Assembly (NCBI RefSeq): GCF_022347745.1
Contig: NZ_JAKRGC010000007.1
Location: 1-64,000 of the forward strand
Length of the DNA: 64,000 bases
Origin: Streptomyces sp. OfavH-34-F
GTDB taxonomy: Bacteria > Actinomycetota > Actinomycetes > Streptomycetales > Streptomycetaceae
Direction: 5' to 3'
The notes under the pieces were generated by a model. The model had not been told where the DNA came from, ran no database searches, and worked only from the letters and a program-made list of their open reading frames with translations. Positions 46,180-54,658 of this stretch are shown piece after piece (position 1 is the stretch's first letter; every line of letters starts with the position of its first letter). A program made the position numbers and the translations under genes.

Positions 46180-47637
46180 TCAGTGCGCTGCGGGAGTGGC
46201 GGCGGGTTCGGTCGAACCGGCGGCGTCCACCGGGGCGGGGCCCGTACCCCCGCCGCGCGTCCGCAGCCCGAACGCGCTGACGGCCGCTGCGGCGACGGCC
46301 GCGGCGAACGGGACGAGCAGCCCGGCCCGGTAGCCGTCGAGCAGGCCGGCGGGCGTGTCCGTACGGGTCGCGGCCACGCTGACCGCGGTGACGGCGGAGA
46401 GGCCGATCGCGGCACCGAACTGGAAGGCGGTGTACAGCAGACCGCCCGCCAGGCCCTGCTCCTCCTCGGCGACGCCCTCCGTCGCCACGATGGTCAGGGG
46501 GCCGTACGCCAGCGAGAAGGCCAGCCCGAGAACGATCAGGCTCGGGAACATCGCCGCGTAGCTCCAGTCCGCCCCCACCGGCAGGAACAGCCCGTAGGCG
46601 AGCACCGCGAGCAGGAGGCCGCCCAGGATCACCCGGGCGTTGCCGAAGCGCTCGACGAGCCGGGGGGTGAGCGTCGGCGAGAGGACCGCGTCGACGCCGA
46701 TCACCAGCATCGCGAAACTGGTCTCCAGCGTCGACCAGCCCCGCAGTTCCTGGAGGTACAGCACCACCAGGAACTGGAACCCGAAGAACCCGGCCGCGAA
46801 CAGCATCGCCGACAGGTTGGCCCGCACCAGCGGTCCGTGGCGCAGGATCGCCAGGCGGACGAGGGGCTCGGCGGACCGCCGCTCGATGAGCACGAACGCC
46901 GCCAGGAACGCCAGCCCGGCCAGCAGGGTGCCCGCGCTGACGGCGACGCCCGCGTGGGCGGCGCGCTCGACGCCCAGCACGATCAGTACCAGGGCGGCGG
47001 TGACGGTGAAGGCACCGGCCGCGTCCACGCGCTTGCCGGACCGGTCGGGCCGCTCCGACCGGGGGACGAACACGAGGGCCGCGACGAGGATGAGGAGGGA
47101 GAGCACGACCGGGGCGAAGAACACCCACCGCCAGCCGACGGCGGTCAGCAGCCCGCCGGCCACCAGACCGACCGTGAACCCGCCCGCCGCGGTGCCGGAG
47201 TAGACGAGGAGCGCCCTGTTGCGCTCGGGGCCCTCGGCGAAACCGGTGGTGATGATGGACAGGCCCGCCGGGGTCATGAAGGCCGCGGCGACGCCCGTGA
47301 CGAACCGGGCGAGGATCAGCGTCCACCCGTCGTTCGCGAGGCCGCCGAGCCCGGAGAACAGCAGGAAGACGGTGAGCCAGAAGACGAACATCTGACGGCG
47401 TCCGAAGAGGTCGGCGGCCCGTCCGCCGAGGAGCATGAAGCCGCCGTACCCGAGGACGTAGGCGCTCATGACCCACTGCAGCTCGCCGGTGGACAGTCCC
47501 AGATCGGTACGGATCGACGGCAGGGCCACGTTGAGCATGGCCACGTCGATGCCTTCGAGGAAGATCGCGCCGCACAGGACGAGCAGGATGCCCCACTTGC
47601 GCGCGCTCATTCCGCCGGTGGCACTCAAGGCACTCAT
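46180..47637 (-). CDS. MFS exporter, DHA2-type
   Basis: 485 aa from ATG 47637 behind GGAAGGAG. About 14 TM segments, with AIFLEGIDVAMLNVALPSIR, LQWVMSAYVLGYGGFML, GGRAADLFGRRQMF (motif A) and TAAGGFTVGLVAGGLLTAVG (motif C). Divergent from a LysR gene across 136 bp that hold a good dyad, so LysR control is likely. The pyridoxamine-oxidase-like gene follows. Confidence 0.88.
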   Translation of the reverse strand: MSALSATGGMSARKWGILLVLCGAIFLEGIDVAMLNVALPSIRTDLGLSTGELQWVMSAYVLGYGGFMLLGGRAADLFGRRQMFVFWLTVFLLFSGLGGLANDGWTLILARFVTGVAAAFMTPAGLSIITTGFAEGPERNRALLVYSGTAAGGFTVGLVAGGLLTAVGWRWVFFAPVVLSLLILVAALVFVPRSERPDRSGKRVDAAGAFTVTAALVLIVLGVERAAHAGVAVSAGTLLAGLAFLAAFVLIERRSAEPLVRLAILRHGPLVRANLSAMLFAAGFFGFQFLVVLYLQELRGWSTLETSFAMLVIGVDAVLSPTLTPRLVERFGNARVILGGLLLAVLAYGLFLPVGADWSYAAMFPSLIVLGLAFSLAYGPLTIVATEGVAEEEQGLAGGLLYTAFQFGAAIGLSAVTAVSVAATRTDTPAGLLDGYRAGLLVPFAAAVAAAAVSAFGLRTRGGGTGPAPVDAAGSTEPAATPAAH

Positions 47638-47704
47638 GACGAGGAACTCCTTCCGGAGCAAGGGGTGTTGTCGGTGCCTTCAGCCTTCGCCATCGCCCTG
47701 GCGG

Positions 47705-47730
47705 GAACAACAGCGATCATCGCAACGTTC
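47705..47730. promoter_or_regulatory. Candidate LysR-binding dyad
   Basis: GCGAT-C-ATCGC (47713-47723) is a perfect dyad, with outer GAAC...GTTC arms on the same axis (26 bp in all), between the divergent MFS and LysR genes. Confidence 0.5.
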
Positions 47731-47773
47731 GTTCAGCCGGGCTTACCGATCGGCGCGCACGGGGGAGACGGCT

Positions 47774-48700
47774 GTGGATCAGAGCGAACTGGAATGCTTT
47801 CTCGTGCTCGCCGACGAGCTGCACTTCGGACGCACCGCCACCCGGCTGCACCTCTCCCGCGCACGCGTCAGCCAGCTCGTCCAGAAGCTGGAACGCCGGG
47901 TCGGGGCGCCGCTGTTCACCCGTACGAGCAGGCGCGTGGCCCTCACCACTCTGGGCCGGCGCCTGCGCGACGACCTCGAACCGCACTACCGGGGCATCGA
48001 GGAGGCCCTCGCCCGCGCCACCGCGACGGCACGCGGCATCGAGGGCGTCCTGCACGTCGGCTTCTCCACCCCGCTGGCCGGCGAGATGGTGATGGAGGCG
48101 ACCGAGCGGCTGCGCGCCAGCCATCCGGACATCGCCGTCGAGGTCTGCGAGGTCCCGCTCTCCGACCCGTACGGCATGCTGCGCGCGGGCGAGTTCGACG
48201 TCCAGCTGACCGATTTCCCCGTCCACGAGGACGACCTGACCCGCGGCCCCACCCTCCTCACCGAGGACCGGGTCCTCGCCGTCGCCGCCGCCCACCCGCT
48301 GGCCGCGCGGGCCGCGGTGACCCTGGAGGACCTGGCCGGGCTGCCCCTGCTGACCATCGCGGGCGACATCCCGGAGTACTGGCTGGAACACCGCCTGCCC
48401 ACCCGCACCCCCAGCGGCGCCGCCATCGGCCAGGGCCCGTCCGTCACCAACCTCCAGGAGGCCCTGACCCTGGTCGCCGCCGGCAGGGGAGCCCTCCTGG
48501 CCGGTGCCCACATCGCCCTGTACCACGGCCGACCCGGCGTCACCTACGTCCCGGTGGAGGGCGACACCCCCCTCGGCTACGGCCTGATGTGGCGCTCGGA
48601 CGGCGGCACCCGGGCGATCGAACTCTTCGCCCGCATGCTCCACGAGACGGCCCGCACGAAGGAGCGCACGGCCCTGCGAAGGGCACCCGGTCCGGCTTGA
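47774..48700 (+). CDS. LysR-family regulator
   Basis: 308 aa from GTG 47774. HTH: ELECFLVLADELHFGRTATR, LHLSRARVSQLVQKLERRVG, APLFTRTSRRVALT. The effector domain (residues 90-290) starts LHVGFSTPLAGEMVMEAT. The divergent MFS exporter at 46180 is the likely target. The SoxR/MerR-like promoter of the next gene begins 4 bases before this gene's end. Confidence 0.9.
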   Translation: MDQSELECFLVLADELHFGRTATRLHLSRARVSQLVQKLERRVGAPLFTRTSRRVALTTLGRRLRDDLEPHYRGIEEALARATATARGIEGVLHVGFSTPLAGEMVMEATERLRASHPDIAVEVCEVPLSDPYGMLRAGEFDVQLTDFPVHEDDLTRGPTLLTEDRVLAVAAAHPLAARAAVTLEDLAGLPLLTIAGDIPEYWLEHRLPTRTPSGAAIGQGPSVTNLQEALTLVAAGRGALLAGAHIALYHGRPGVTYVPVEGDTPLGYGLMWRSDGGTRAIELFARMLHETARTKERTALRRAPGPA

Positions 48701-48727
48701 CCTCAACTGCGCTTGAGCTTCTACGTT
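48697..48727 (+). promoter_or_regulatory. SoxR/MerR-type promoter 3
   Basis: TTGACC, 19-bp spacer, TACGTT, with CCTCAAC-TGCG-CTTGAGC in the spacer (imperfect arms). The hexamers and spacing match the sites at 10750 and 31403-31433. Confidence 0.6.
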
Positions 48728-48765
48728 GATCATGTTCCGCTGATCACGAGGAGAGGCAGAGGCAC

Positions 48766-49230
48766 ATGACCGTGACGCTCAAGGAGTACCCGCAGGAGGA
48801 ACTGGCCGCTCAGCCCATCGGCGCGTGGACCGGCGTGGCCTGCCGGCTGGTGGTCGGGGCGCTGCGCGAGCAGCTGGCGGTGGAGGGGCTCACCCAGCCG
48901 CACTGGTGGACGCTCAACCACGTGGCCGGAGGGCCGGGCACCTGGACCCGGAAGGCGCTGACCGCGCGGCTGGCCCCGTGGGACGACCTCGGGACCGACT
49001 TCGAGGAGGTCTTCGACGATCTGGTCGCCCGCGGCTGGCTGACGGAGGACGCCGGGTTCATGACGCTGACCGAGGAGGGGGAGGCCGGGCGCGTCCGGGC
49101 CAGGGAGCGCAACCTGCGAGTGCACGAGCAGGTGCACGAGGGCGTGGACACCGCCGACTTCGTGACCACGATCAACGTCCTGCGCCGCATCGTCGCCAAC
49201 CTCGGCGGCGACGGCGACCTGCCCGGCTGA
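48766..49230 (+). CDS. MarR-like winged-helix regulator
   Basis: 154 aa from ATG 48766 behind GAGGAGAGG. WWTLNHVAGGPGTWTRKALT begins a winged-helix that continues with LAPWDDLGTDFEEVFDDLVA, RGWLTEDAGFMTLTEEG (wing) and a helical end ERNLRVHEQVHEGVDTADFV. Weakly MarR-like; the DNA-binding helix is unusual for the family. Driven by the SoxR/MerR-like promoter at 48697, so it may relay a redox signal. Target unknown. Confidence 0.7.
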   Translation: MTVTLKEYPQEELAAQPIGAWTGVACRLVVGALREQLAVEGLTQPHWWTLNHVAGGPGTWTRKALTARLAPWDDLGTDFEEVFDDLVARGWLTEDAGFMTLTEEGEAGRVRARERNLRVHEQVHEGVDTADFVTTINVLRRIVANLGGDGDLPG

Positions 49231-49328
49231 CGGCCGTCGGCCACGCCGTCAACCCCGACGATCGTCAGGGGGCGGCGGGGCCGTTCGGCCCGGGCGCCCG
49301 GCCGCCCCCGCTCCTAGGTTCGGGCCTC

Positions 49329-50315
49329 ATGGAGAGAGAACCGCGAAAGAAGAACCCGGCCGTCCGCCGGCTCGGCGCACTGGCCGTCCTGGGCGCGGGA
49401 GCGGGGACCGTCGCCCTGCTGTCCCCCGGCGGGCTCGGCGAGCCCGGTCCCGTCGAGGTGACGGGCGGCGCCTCGGCAGCCGCGTACCGCTCGCTGACCG
49501 AGAGCGTGGCGAAGGCACCGGACGGGCTGGGCCTCTGGCTGGAAGCGGCGACCGAGGGCACGCTCGTGGCCCTCGGGCTGCTGCTGGTGTGGGTGGCATG
49601 GACGGCGTTCCGCCGGGGGGACGCCCGCGGCGTCGGGGGCGTCGTCCTCGCGGGTCTCGGCACCGTCCTCGCCTACGCGATCAGCGAAGCGGTGAAGCTC
49701 GTCGTGGACGAGGAGCGCCCGTGCCGGGCGCTGGGGGCCGCCGTCGAGTCCGTCGCCGAGTGCCCTGCGGCGGGGGACTGGTCGTTCCCGAGCAACCACG
49801 CGACGCTGGCCGCCGCGCTGGCCGCCGGGCTCGCCCTGCTGCGCCCCCGCCTCGCGTGGCTCACCCTGCCGCTGGCGGGGGCCGCCGCGCTGCTGCGGGT
49901 GCTCGTGGGGGTGCACTACCCGCACGATGTGCTCGCCGGCGCGGTACTCGGCGGCACGGTCGCGGTGGCGGTGCTGCTCGCGCTCCTGCCGCTCGCCGGG
50001 TCGGCGGCCTCACGGCTGGTGCGGGGCGGGGGGAACGATTCCGGCCTCGTGGGCCACGACCGCCGCGGCGGCCCGGTTGTCCACGCCCAGGCGCCCCAGG
50101 ATGGAACTCACATGCGCCTTGACGGTGCCCTCCACCACGTGCAGCCGCCGGGCGATCTGCCCGTTGGACAGCCCGCCGCCGAGGAAGGCCAGCACCTCCC
50201 GCTCCCGGCCGGTCAGGGCGGCCACCCGGTCCCTGGCGGCGGCGCGCCGGCCGGCCAGGGCGCCCGCACCCGTCGCGCCGAGATGCGCGACGACCCGCGC
50301 CGCGACCTTCGGTGA
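49329..50315 (+). CDS. PAP2-family membrane phosphatase
   Basis: 328 aa. About six TM segments over residues 10-235; the acid-phosphatase motifs are KLVVDEERPCR (KxxxxxxRP), DWSFPSNHATLAAALAAG (PSGH-like, here PSNH) and VGVHYPHDVLAGAVLGG (SRxxxxxHxxxD-type). It would dephosphorylate undecaprenyl pyrophosphate or another lipid phosphate at the outer face of the membrane. The last 100 residues, after about GGGNDSG, are hydrophilic, lie antisense within the response-regulator gene and are probably not a natural domain. Confidence 0.85.
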   Translation: MEREPRKKNPAVRRLGALAVLGAGAGTVALLSPGGLGEPGPVEVTGGASAAAYRSLTESVAKAPDGLGLWLEAATEGTLVALGLLLVWVAWTAFRRGDARGVGGVVLAGLGTVLAYAISEAVKLVVDEERPCRALGAAVESVAECPAAGDWSFPSNHATLAAALAAGLALLRPRLAWLTLPLAGAAALLRVLVGVHYPHDVLAGAVLGGTVAVAVLLALLPLAGSAASRLVRGGGNDSGLVGHDRRGGPVVHAQAPQDGTHMRLDGALHHVQPPGDLPVGQPAAEEGQHLPLPAGQGGHPVPGGGAPAGQGARTRRAEMRDDPRRDLR

Positions 50316-50699
50316 CAGATACGCGGCGCCCTCGGCCACCGCACGGACCCCGGTGATCAGTTCCTCGGGCTCGCCCGACTTGATCAGGAAGCCGGCCGCC
50401 CCGCCGCCGAGGGCCCGGAGGATGTAGTCGTCCTCGCCGAACGTCGTCAGCATGACGATGCCGGTGGACGGCACGGTGTCGCGGATCTCGGCGACCGCGT
50501 CGAGGCCGTCGAGGCCCGGCATGCGGATGTCGAGCACCGCCACCGAAGGCCGGTGACGCCGCACCAGCTCCACGGCCTCGCGCCCGTCCCCGGCCTCGGC
50601 GACGACCTCGATGTCCGGGGCCGTGGTGAGCACGGCGCGCACCCCGGCCCGGATCATCGGTTCGTCGTCGGCGACCAGGACCCGGATCGTCGCGCTCAC
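50010..50699 (-). CDS. NarL/FixJ-family response regulator
   Basis: 229 aa from GTG 50699. Receiver: VLVADDEPMIRAGVRAVLTT (D11/D12), phospho-acceptor D57 in AVLDIRMPGLDG, Thr in VMLTTFGEDDYI, Lys in GFLIKSG. LuxR-type HTH at about 155-215: LTGREREVLAFLGGGLSNGQ, IARRLHVVEGTVKAHVSSIL, RLGVDNRAAA. The start overlaps the kinase stop (GTGA), so the two form a two-component system. The 3' half is overlapped by the PAP2 frame on the other strand. Confidence 0.92.
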   Translation of the reverse strand: MSATIRVLVADDEPMIRAGVRAVLTTAPDIEVVAEAGDGREAVELVRRHRPSVAVLDIRMPGLDGLDAVAEIRDTVPSTGIVMLTTFGEDDYILRALGGGAAGFLIKSGEPEELITGVRAVAEGAAYLSPKVAARVVAHLGATGAGALAGRRAAARDRVAALTGREREVLAFLGGGLSNGQIARRLHVVEGTVKAHVSSILGRLGVDNRAAAAVVAHEAGIVPPAPHQP

Positions 50700-52162
50700 G
50701 GGGTGACCGCCTCCAGGGACACCAGGACGTCCTTCCGGAAGCAGAGCCGGTAGGCGTCGCCCGACCGGTCGTCGAACCGGTCCGCCGTCATCGCGTAGTA
50801 CTCGCACATGGTGCCGTCCCCCCTCGGCCCGGCGTCCTCGGGCCGAACGCTCGTCTGCCGGTCCGGAAGATACCGCTCCACCTCGGACCGGTGCTGCCCC
50901 ACGTGGAGCCGGGCGAAGTCGCGCGGGTCCAGGACCGACCGCGACGCGGAGAACATCTCCCATCCCACGAGCGCCGCGCTCAGGAGCGCCCCGGTCACCA
51001 GGGGCACCATGACAGCGGCGACGAGAGCCCGCCGCACCCGGCGCCGGGCGTGCTGATGGGACGCGGGCGCAGGCACCGGTACGGGGGAGTGCGGCGCGGA
51101 CGCCGATGACGCCGATGACGCCGACGACGCCGATGTCACCGGGAACGTCCGGGGCACGGTTTCCGCGGGGGCGTGCGGGATGCGGGCGGTGACCGCGTAA
51201 CCCCCGGCGCGCGGGCCGTGCTCGAACACCCCGCCCGCCAGCCGGACGCGCTCGTCGAGACCGGCCAGCCCCAGGCCCCCGCCCGGCGCCGGGCTCCCGG
51301 GCGGGACCGGCGGCGGTCCGTTCTCCACGACGACCCGGGTCTCCGCCGCCGTGTGCGTCACGCACACCGTCGCAGCCGCACCGGGCGCGTGCTTGGCCAC
51401 GTTGGTCAGCGCCTCCTGCACCACCCGGTGGACCGCCCACGCGACGACGGGCGGCACGCCGTCCGCCGCACCGTCCACGCGCAGCTCCACGGCGAGGCCG
51501 GCCGCCCGCGCCCGTGACGTCAGCGCGGGGAGACCGGGAACGTCCGGGCCCGCCGGCGCGGCGCCCGACTCCTCGCGCAGGACACCGACGACCTCCCCGA
51601 GGCGCTCCACGGCGGCCGCGGTCCTGGCCCGGATGTCCCCGGCGGCCTTCCGGTGGTGCTCCGGGAGGTCCGGCGCGAGCTTGAGCGCACCGGCGGACAG
51701 CGCGATGAGGCTGAGGTCGTGGCCGAGCACGTCGTGCATGTCCTGGGCGATCCGGGCCCGCTCCCGCGACCGGGCCCGGTCGGCGATCAGCTCCTGCTCA
51801 CGGCGTAGCTGTTCGGCGTGCTCCCACCCGGCCCGTACGAGCTGCTGGTACTGGGACCAGAACCGCCCCGCGAACCAGGGCAGCATCGTGCCGGCGACCA
51901 CCACGCCCACGAACCGCCCGGCCAGCGGAAGCCAGGCCGGGACGACGGAGAGGGCCACCACCCCGGCCGCGAGCACCGCCACCAGGACGAGCGCGGTGGG
52001 CGCCGTCCGCCCGGCCCGCCGCCCCGTCAGGAACGCGGCCACGGCGGCCGGAACGGCCCACCACAGGCTCACCACGCTCAACAGGGCCCCGGTCGCGGCA
52101 GCCCCCGCGAGCACGCTCCCGGCCGCCGGCCGCGACCTCGTACCGTTCACCACATCGTCCAC
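50696..52162 (-). CDS. HisKA_3-type sensor histidine kinase with an unusual C-terminal extension
   Basis: 488 aa from GTG 52162; other GTGs lie just inside. Several TM segments over residues 12-95, an H-box (RARIAQDMHDVLGHDLSLIA, phospho-His H143), and an HATPase_c with VVQEALTNVAKHAPG (N-box) and GGGLGLAGLDERVRLAGG (G-box). Unlike most NarL-type kinases, it then has a Ser/Ala repeat (SASSASSASSAS, from a 9-bp tandem repeat near 51100-51136), a Pro-rich linker, a basic patch, one more TM (VAAVMVPLVTGALLSAALVG) and a 75-residue domain with LHVGQHRSEVERYLPDRQTS, BamE/SmpA-like in look, containing two Cys and probably outside the cell. That domain may be a second sensor. Confidence 0.85.
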   Translation of the reverse strand: MDDVVNGTRSRPAAGSVLAGAAATGALLSVVSLWWAVPAAVAAFLTGRRAGRTAPTALVLVAVLAAGVVALSVVPAWLPLAGRFVGVVVAGTMLPWFAGRFWSQYQQLVRAGWEHAEQLRREQELIADRARSRERARIAQDMHDVLGHDLSLIALSAGALKLAPDLPEHHRKAAGDIRARTAAAVERLGEVVGVLREESGAAPAGPDVPGLPALTSRARAAGLAVELRVDGAADGVPPVVAWAVHRVVQEALTNVAKHAPGAAATVCVTHTAAETRVVVENGPPPVPPGSPAPGGGLGLAGLDERVRLAGGVFEHGPRAGGYAVTARIPHAPAETVPRTFPVTSASSASSASSASAPHSPVPVPAPASHQHARRRVRRALVAAVMVPLVTGALLSAALVGWEMFSASRSVLDPRDFARLHVGQHRSEVERYLPDRQTSVRPEDAGPRGDGTMCEYYAMTADRFDDRSGDAYRLCFRKDVLVSLEAVTP

Positions 52163-52263
52163 ACCGACGACGCTACGGACCCCGTTCCGCGCCCCGCCAC
52201 TGCCGAAAGTCAAAGGCCGGCACGGCCGCCGCTCGCGGTGCGGGCGCCCGGGGCGGCGGCTTC

Positions 52264-53844
52264 CTAGTGGGCCGCCGCGCCAGGTGCCCGCCGGACCACC
52301 GCGACCGCCAGCACCGCGCCGATCACCGCCAGGACGCCGGAGACCAGGGCCGCCGTGTGGACGCCGTTCATGAAGGCCTGGTGGCTGCCCTCGGCGACCG
52401 CGTCCCGCAGCCGGGCGGGCATCGTGCCCGCCACGGGGGCGACGCCCATGGACACCGCGTCCTTGGCCGCGCCGAGCGCCCCGGCGGCCGGGGCGGGGAC
52501 TCCGGCGGCGGTGAGTTCGCCGGTGAGGGTGGAACCGACGCGGCTGCCGATGAGCGACACCAGCACCGAGGTGCCCAGCGCGCCGCCGATCTGCAGGGCG
52601 GTCGCCTGGAGGCCGCCCGCGACCCCGCCGTCCTCGACCGGCGCGTTGCCGACGATGGCGTCGGAGGAGGAGGCCATCACCATGCCGACGCCCAGGCCCA
52701 GCGCGATGAACGGCGGCCACAGCGCGGCGTACGACGAATCGGTGCCCCAGCCGAGCATCCCGAAGCAGGCGGCGGCCTGCAACGCCATGCCGAGCGGCAT
52801 CGTCAGACGCGGACCGAACCGCTGCGTGAGCACGGCTCCCAGAGGGGAGGCGACCACCGAGGCGAGGCTCAGCGGCAGGGTCCGCACGCCCGCCTGGACC
52901 GGGGAGAAGCCCCGCACGTTCTGCAGGTAGAGCATGACGAAGAAGATCACGCCGAGCAGGATGAAGAAGTTCAGCGCGGTGATGACGGCGCCGACGGACA
53001 GCGCCGGGTTGCGGAACAGGCGCATCGGCAGCAGCGGGCGCGCCACCCGCGTCTCGTACCGGACGAACAGCGCCAGCACGGCGAGGCCGCCCGCGATCGC
53101 GCCCAGCGTGCCGCCCGACGTCCACCCCCAGCTCTCGCCCTTGACGACGCCGAACACCAGCGCCAGCAGCCCGGCGGCCAGCAGGACGACGCCGGGCAGG
53201 TCGAACTTCTCCCGCGCGGCGGCGGCGTTCCTGCTCTGCGGCAGGACGGCCATGCTGAAGGCCAGGGCGACGACGCCGATGGGGGCGTTGATGTAGAACA
53301 CCGACTCCCAGTTCACGTGCTCGACCAGCAGGCCGCCCGCGATGGGCCCGAGCGCCGTGGAGACGGACGAGACCATCGCCCAGATGCCGACGGCGATGCC
53401 GAACCGGTGCGGCGGGAAGACGGCGCGCAGCATCCCGAGCGTGTTGGGCATCAGCAGCGCGCCGAAGAAGCCCTGCACCGCGCGGAAGGCGATGACCCCC
53501 TCGATGGAGCCGGCCAGGCCGATCGCGACGGAGGCGACGGTGAAGCCGGCGACGCCGACGAGGTAGAACGTACGCCGTCCGAACCGGTCGCCCAGCTTGC
53601 CGCCGAGGATCAGCGCGGCCGCGAGGGCCAGCAGGTAGGAGTTGGTCACCCACTGCAGATCGGCGGTGGTGGCCCCGAGGTCCCGGCCGATCTCCGGGTT
53701 GGCGATGGAGACGACGGAACCGTCGAGGCCGACCATGAACAGGCCGAAGGCGACGGCGATCAGGGTCAGCCACGGGTTGGCGCGCACGCCGCGCGGGCCG
53801 GGCCCGGCCACGGGCGCGGAGGAGTGGAGCACTGCGGAGGGCAA
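52264..53844 (-). CDS. MFS drug exporter, DHA2 (EmrB/QacA) family
   Basis: 526 aa from TTG 53844. About 14 TM segments; motifs are LFMVGLDGSVVSIANPEIGR, LQWVTNSYLLALAAALILGG, KLGDRFGRRTFY (motif A) and VSTALGPIAGGLLVEHVNWE (motif C). The Ala/Gly-rich insert before the last helix (VPAPAAGALGAAKDAVSMGV) is typical for the group. It is 136 bp downstream of the MarR gene on the same strand, which likely represses it. Substrate unknown. Confidence 0.9.
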   Translation of the reverse strand: MPSAVLHSSAPVAGPGPRGVRANPWLTLIAVAFGLFMVGLDGSVVSIANPEIGRDLGATTADLQWVTNSYLLALAAALILGGKLGDRFGRRTFYLVGVAGFTVASVAIGLAGSIEGVIAFRAVQGFFGALLMPNTLGMLRAVFPPHRFGIAVGIWAMVSSVSTALGPIAGGLLVEHVNWESVFYINAPIGVVALAFSMAVLPQSRNAAAAREKFDLPGVVLLAAGLLALVFGVVKGESWGWTSGGTLGAIAGGLAVLALFVRYETRVARPLLPMRLFRNPALSVGAVITALNFFILLGVIFFVMLYLQNVRGFSPVQAGVRTLPLSLASVVASPLGAVLTQRFGPRLTMPLGMALQAAACFGMLGWGTDSSYAALWPPFIALGLGVGMVMASSSDAIVGNAPVEDGGVAGGLQATALQIGGALGTSVLVSLIGSRVGSTLTGELTAAGVPAPAAGALGAAKDAVSMGVAPVAGTMPARLRDAVAEGSHQAFMNGVHTAALVSGVLAVIGAVLAVAVVRRAPGAAAH

Positions 53845-53980
53845 GAGGATTCAGTCCTTCGACGGGACGGGCGCGCCGATGCGGCCGGCGGCACACGTCC
53901 GGGGGGAAACGGGAAGAACCGCCGTCACGGGGACGGCGGCGGGGGAGGGGAGAGCGGGGGTGGGACGCGCGGACCGGCCG

Positions 53981-54451
53981 CTACCGGTCGGCGTGCAGCC
54001 GCTCGACGAGTGAGTTCAGCGTTCCGAGCGCCGCGCCTAGGGCCTTCAGATCGCCGTCGGTCATGGTCCGCAGGGCGCCCGCGACGTGCGTGCTCATCAG
54101 CCGGTGGACCTCGGCCAGTTCCTGCCGCGCCCTGGCGGTCAGATGCAGATGCGCGACCCGCTTGTCGGCGGCGTCCTGCCGCCGCTCCAGGAGTCCCTGC
54201 TCGGTGAGGTGCGTGACGAGCGCGCTGACGTTGTTCGGCTTCATCAGCAGCGCCTCGGCCGCCTTGCGCACGGTGATGCCGTCGTGCGCCTCGACCTGCC
54301 GCAACAGGGCGAGCTGGGCCTCCGGCGGCTTCGGGGCGGGGAACTCCCGCTCCACGTGCCGTTCCAGGGCACGGGAGAGCACGGGCAGGCAGGCCGCGAG
54401 CCCGGAGGCCACCTGGCCGACACTCTGCGCGGACGCGCTGTTCCCCTGCAC
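53981..54451 (-). CDS. MarR-family repressor
   Basis: 156 aa from GTG 54451. Helical dimer ends flank a winged HTH: QLALLRQVEAHDGITVRKAA, EALLMKPNNVSALVTHLTEQ, GLLERRQDAADKRVAHLHLT (wing with DxR). It lies upstream of the DHA2 exporter, a classic MarR/EmrB-type pair. The dyad AGGTATC-GCTG-GATACCT, 11 bp before its start, is the probable operator and autoregulation site. The divergent sulfur cluster begins 210 bp away. Confidence 0.9.
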   Translation of the reverse strand: MQGNSASAQSVGQVASGLAACLPVLSRALERHVEREFPAPKPPEAQLALLRQVEAHDGITVRKAAEALLMKPNNVSALVTHLTEQGLLERRQDAADKRVAHLHLTARARQELAEVHRLMSTHVAGALRTMTDGDLKALGAALGTLNSLVERLHADR

Positions 54452-54462
54452 GCCGGGAGCTT

Positions 54463-54480
54463 AGGTATCGCTGGATACCT
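54463..54480. promoter_or_regulatory. MarR operator
   Basis: AGGTATC and GATACCT are perfect 7-bp arms with a 4-bp spacer, 11 bp before the MarR start. Confidence 0.65.
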
Positions 54481-54507
54481 ATGTCAAGGTAGTCAATTCC
54501 CCGCCGG

Positions 54508-54523
54508 ATACCCCCCTGGGTAT
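54508..54523. promoter_or_regulatory. CsoR/CstR-type operator 1
   Basis: ATACCC-CCCT-GGGTAT, perfect arms, adjoining the TTGACA -35 of the sulfur-cluster promoter. Confidence 0.65.
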
Positions 54524-54553
54524 TTGACAAGCGGAGGCGGGGCTTCGTACCGT
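54524..54553 (+). promoter_or_regulatory. Promoter of the sulfur-detoxification cluster
   Basis: TTGACA (54524-54529), 18-bp spacer, TACCGT (54548-54553). Operators lie on both sides. Confidence 0.65.
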
Positions 54554-54563
54554 CGAGTAGGTA

Positions 54564-54579
54564 ATACCCCGAGGGGTAT
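54564..54579. promoter_or_regulatory. CsoR/CstR-type operator 2
   Basis: ATACCCC-GA-GGGGTAT, perfect 7-bp arms, close to the expected transcription start. Confidence 0.65.
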
Positions 54580-54594
54580 CCCAGGGCCCAGAAA

Positions 54595-54610
54595 ATACCC
54601 CCCTAGGTAT
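54595..54610. promoter_or_regulatory. CsoR/CstR-type operator 3
   Basis: ATACCC-CCCT-AGGTAT, one mismatch, in the leader upstream of the MBL gene. Confidence 0.55.
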
Positions 54611-54658
54611 CCAGGGCACCTGGACACCGCTCAGAACCGTCCCGCTTCGGAGGCTTCC

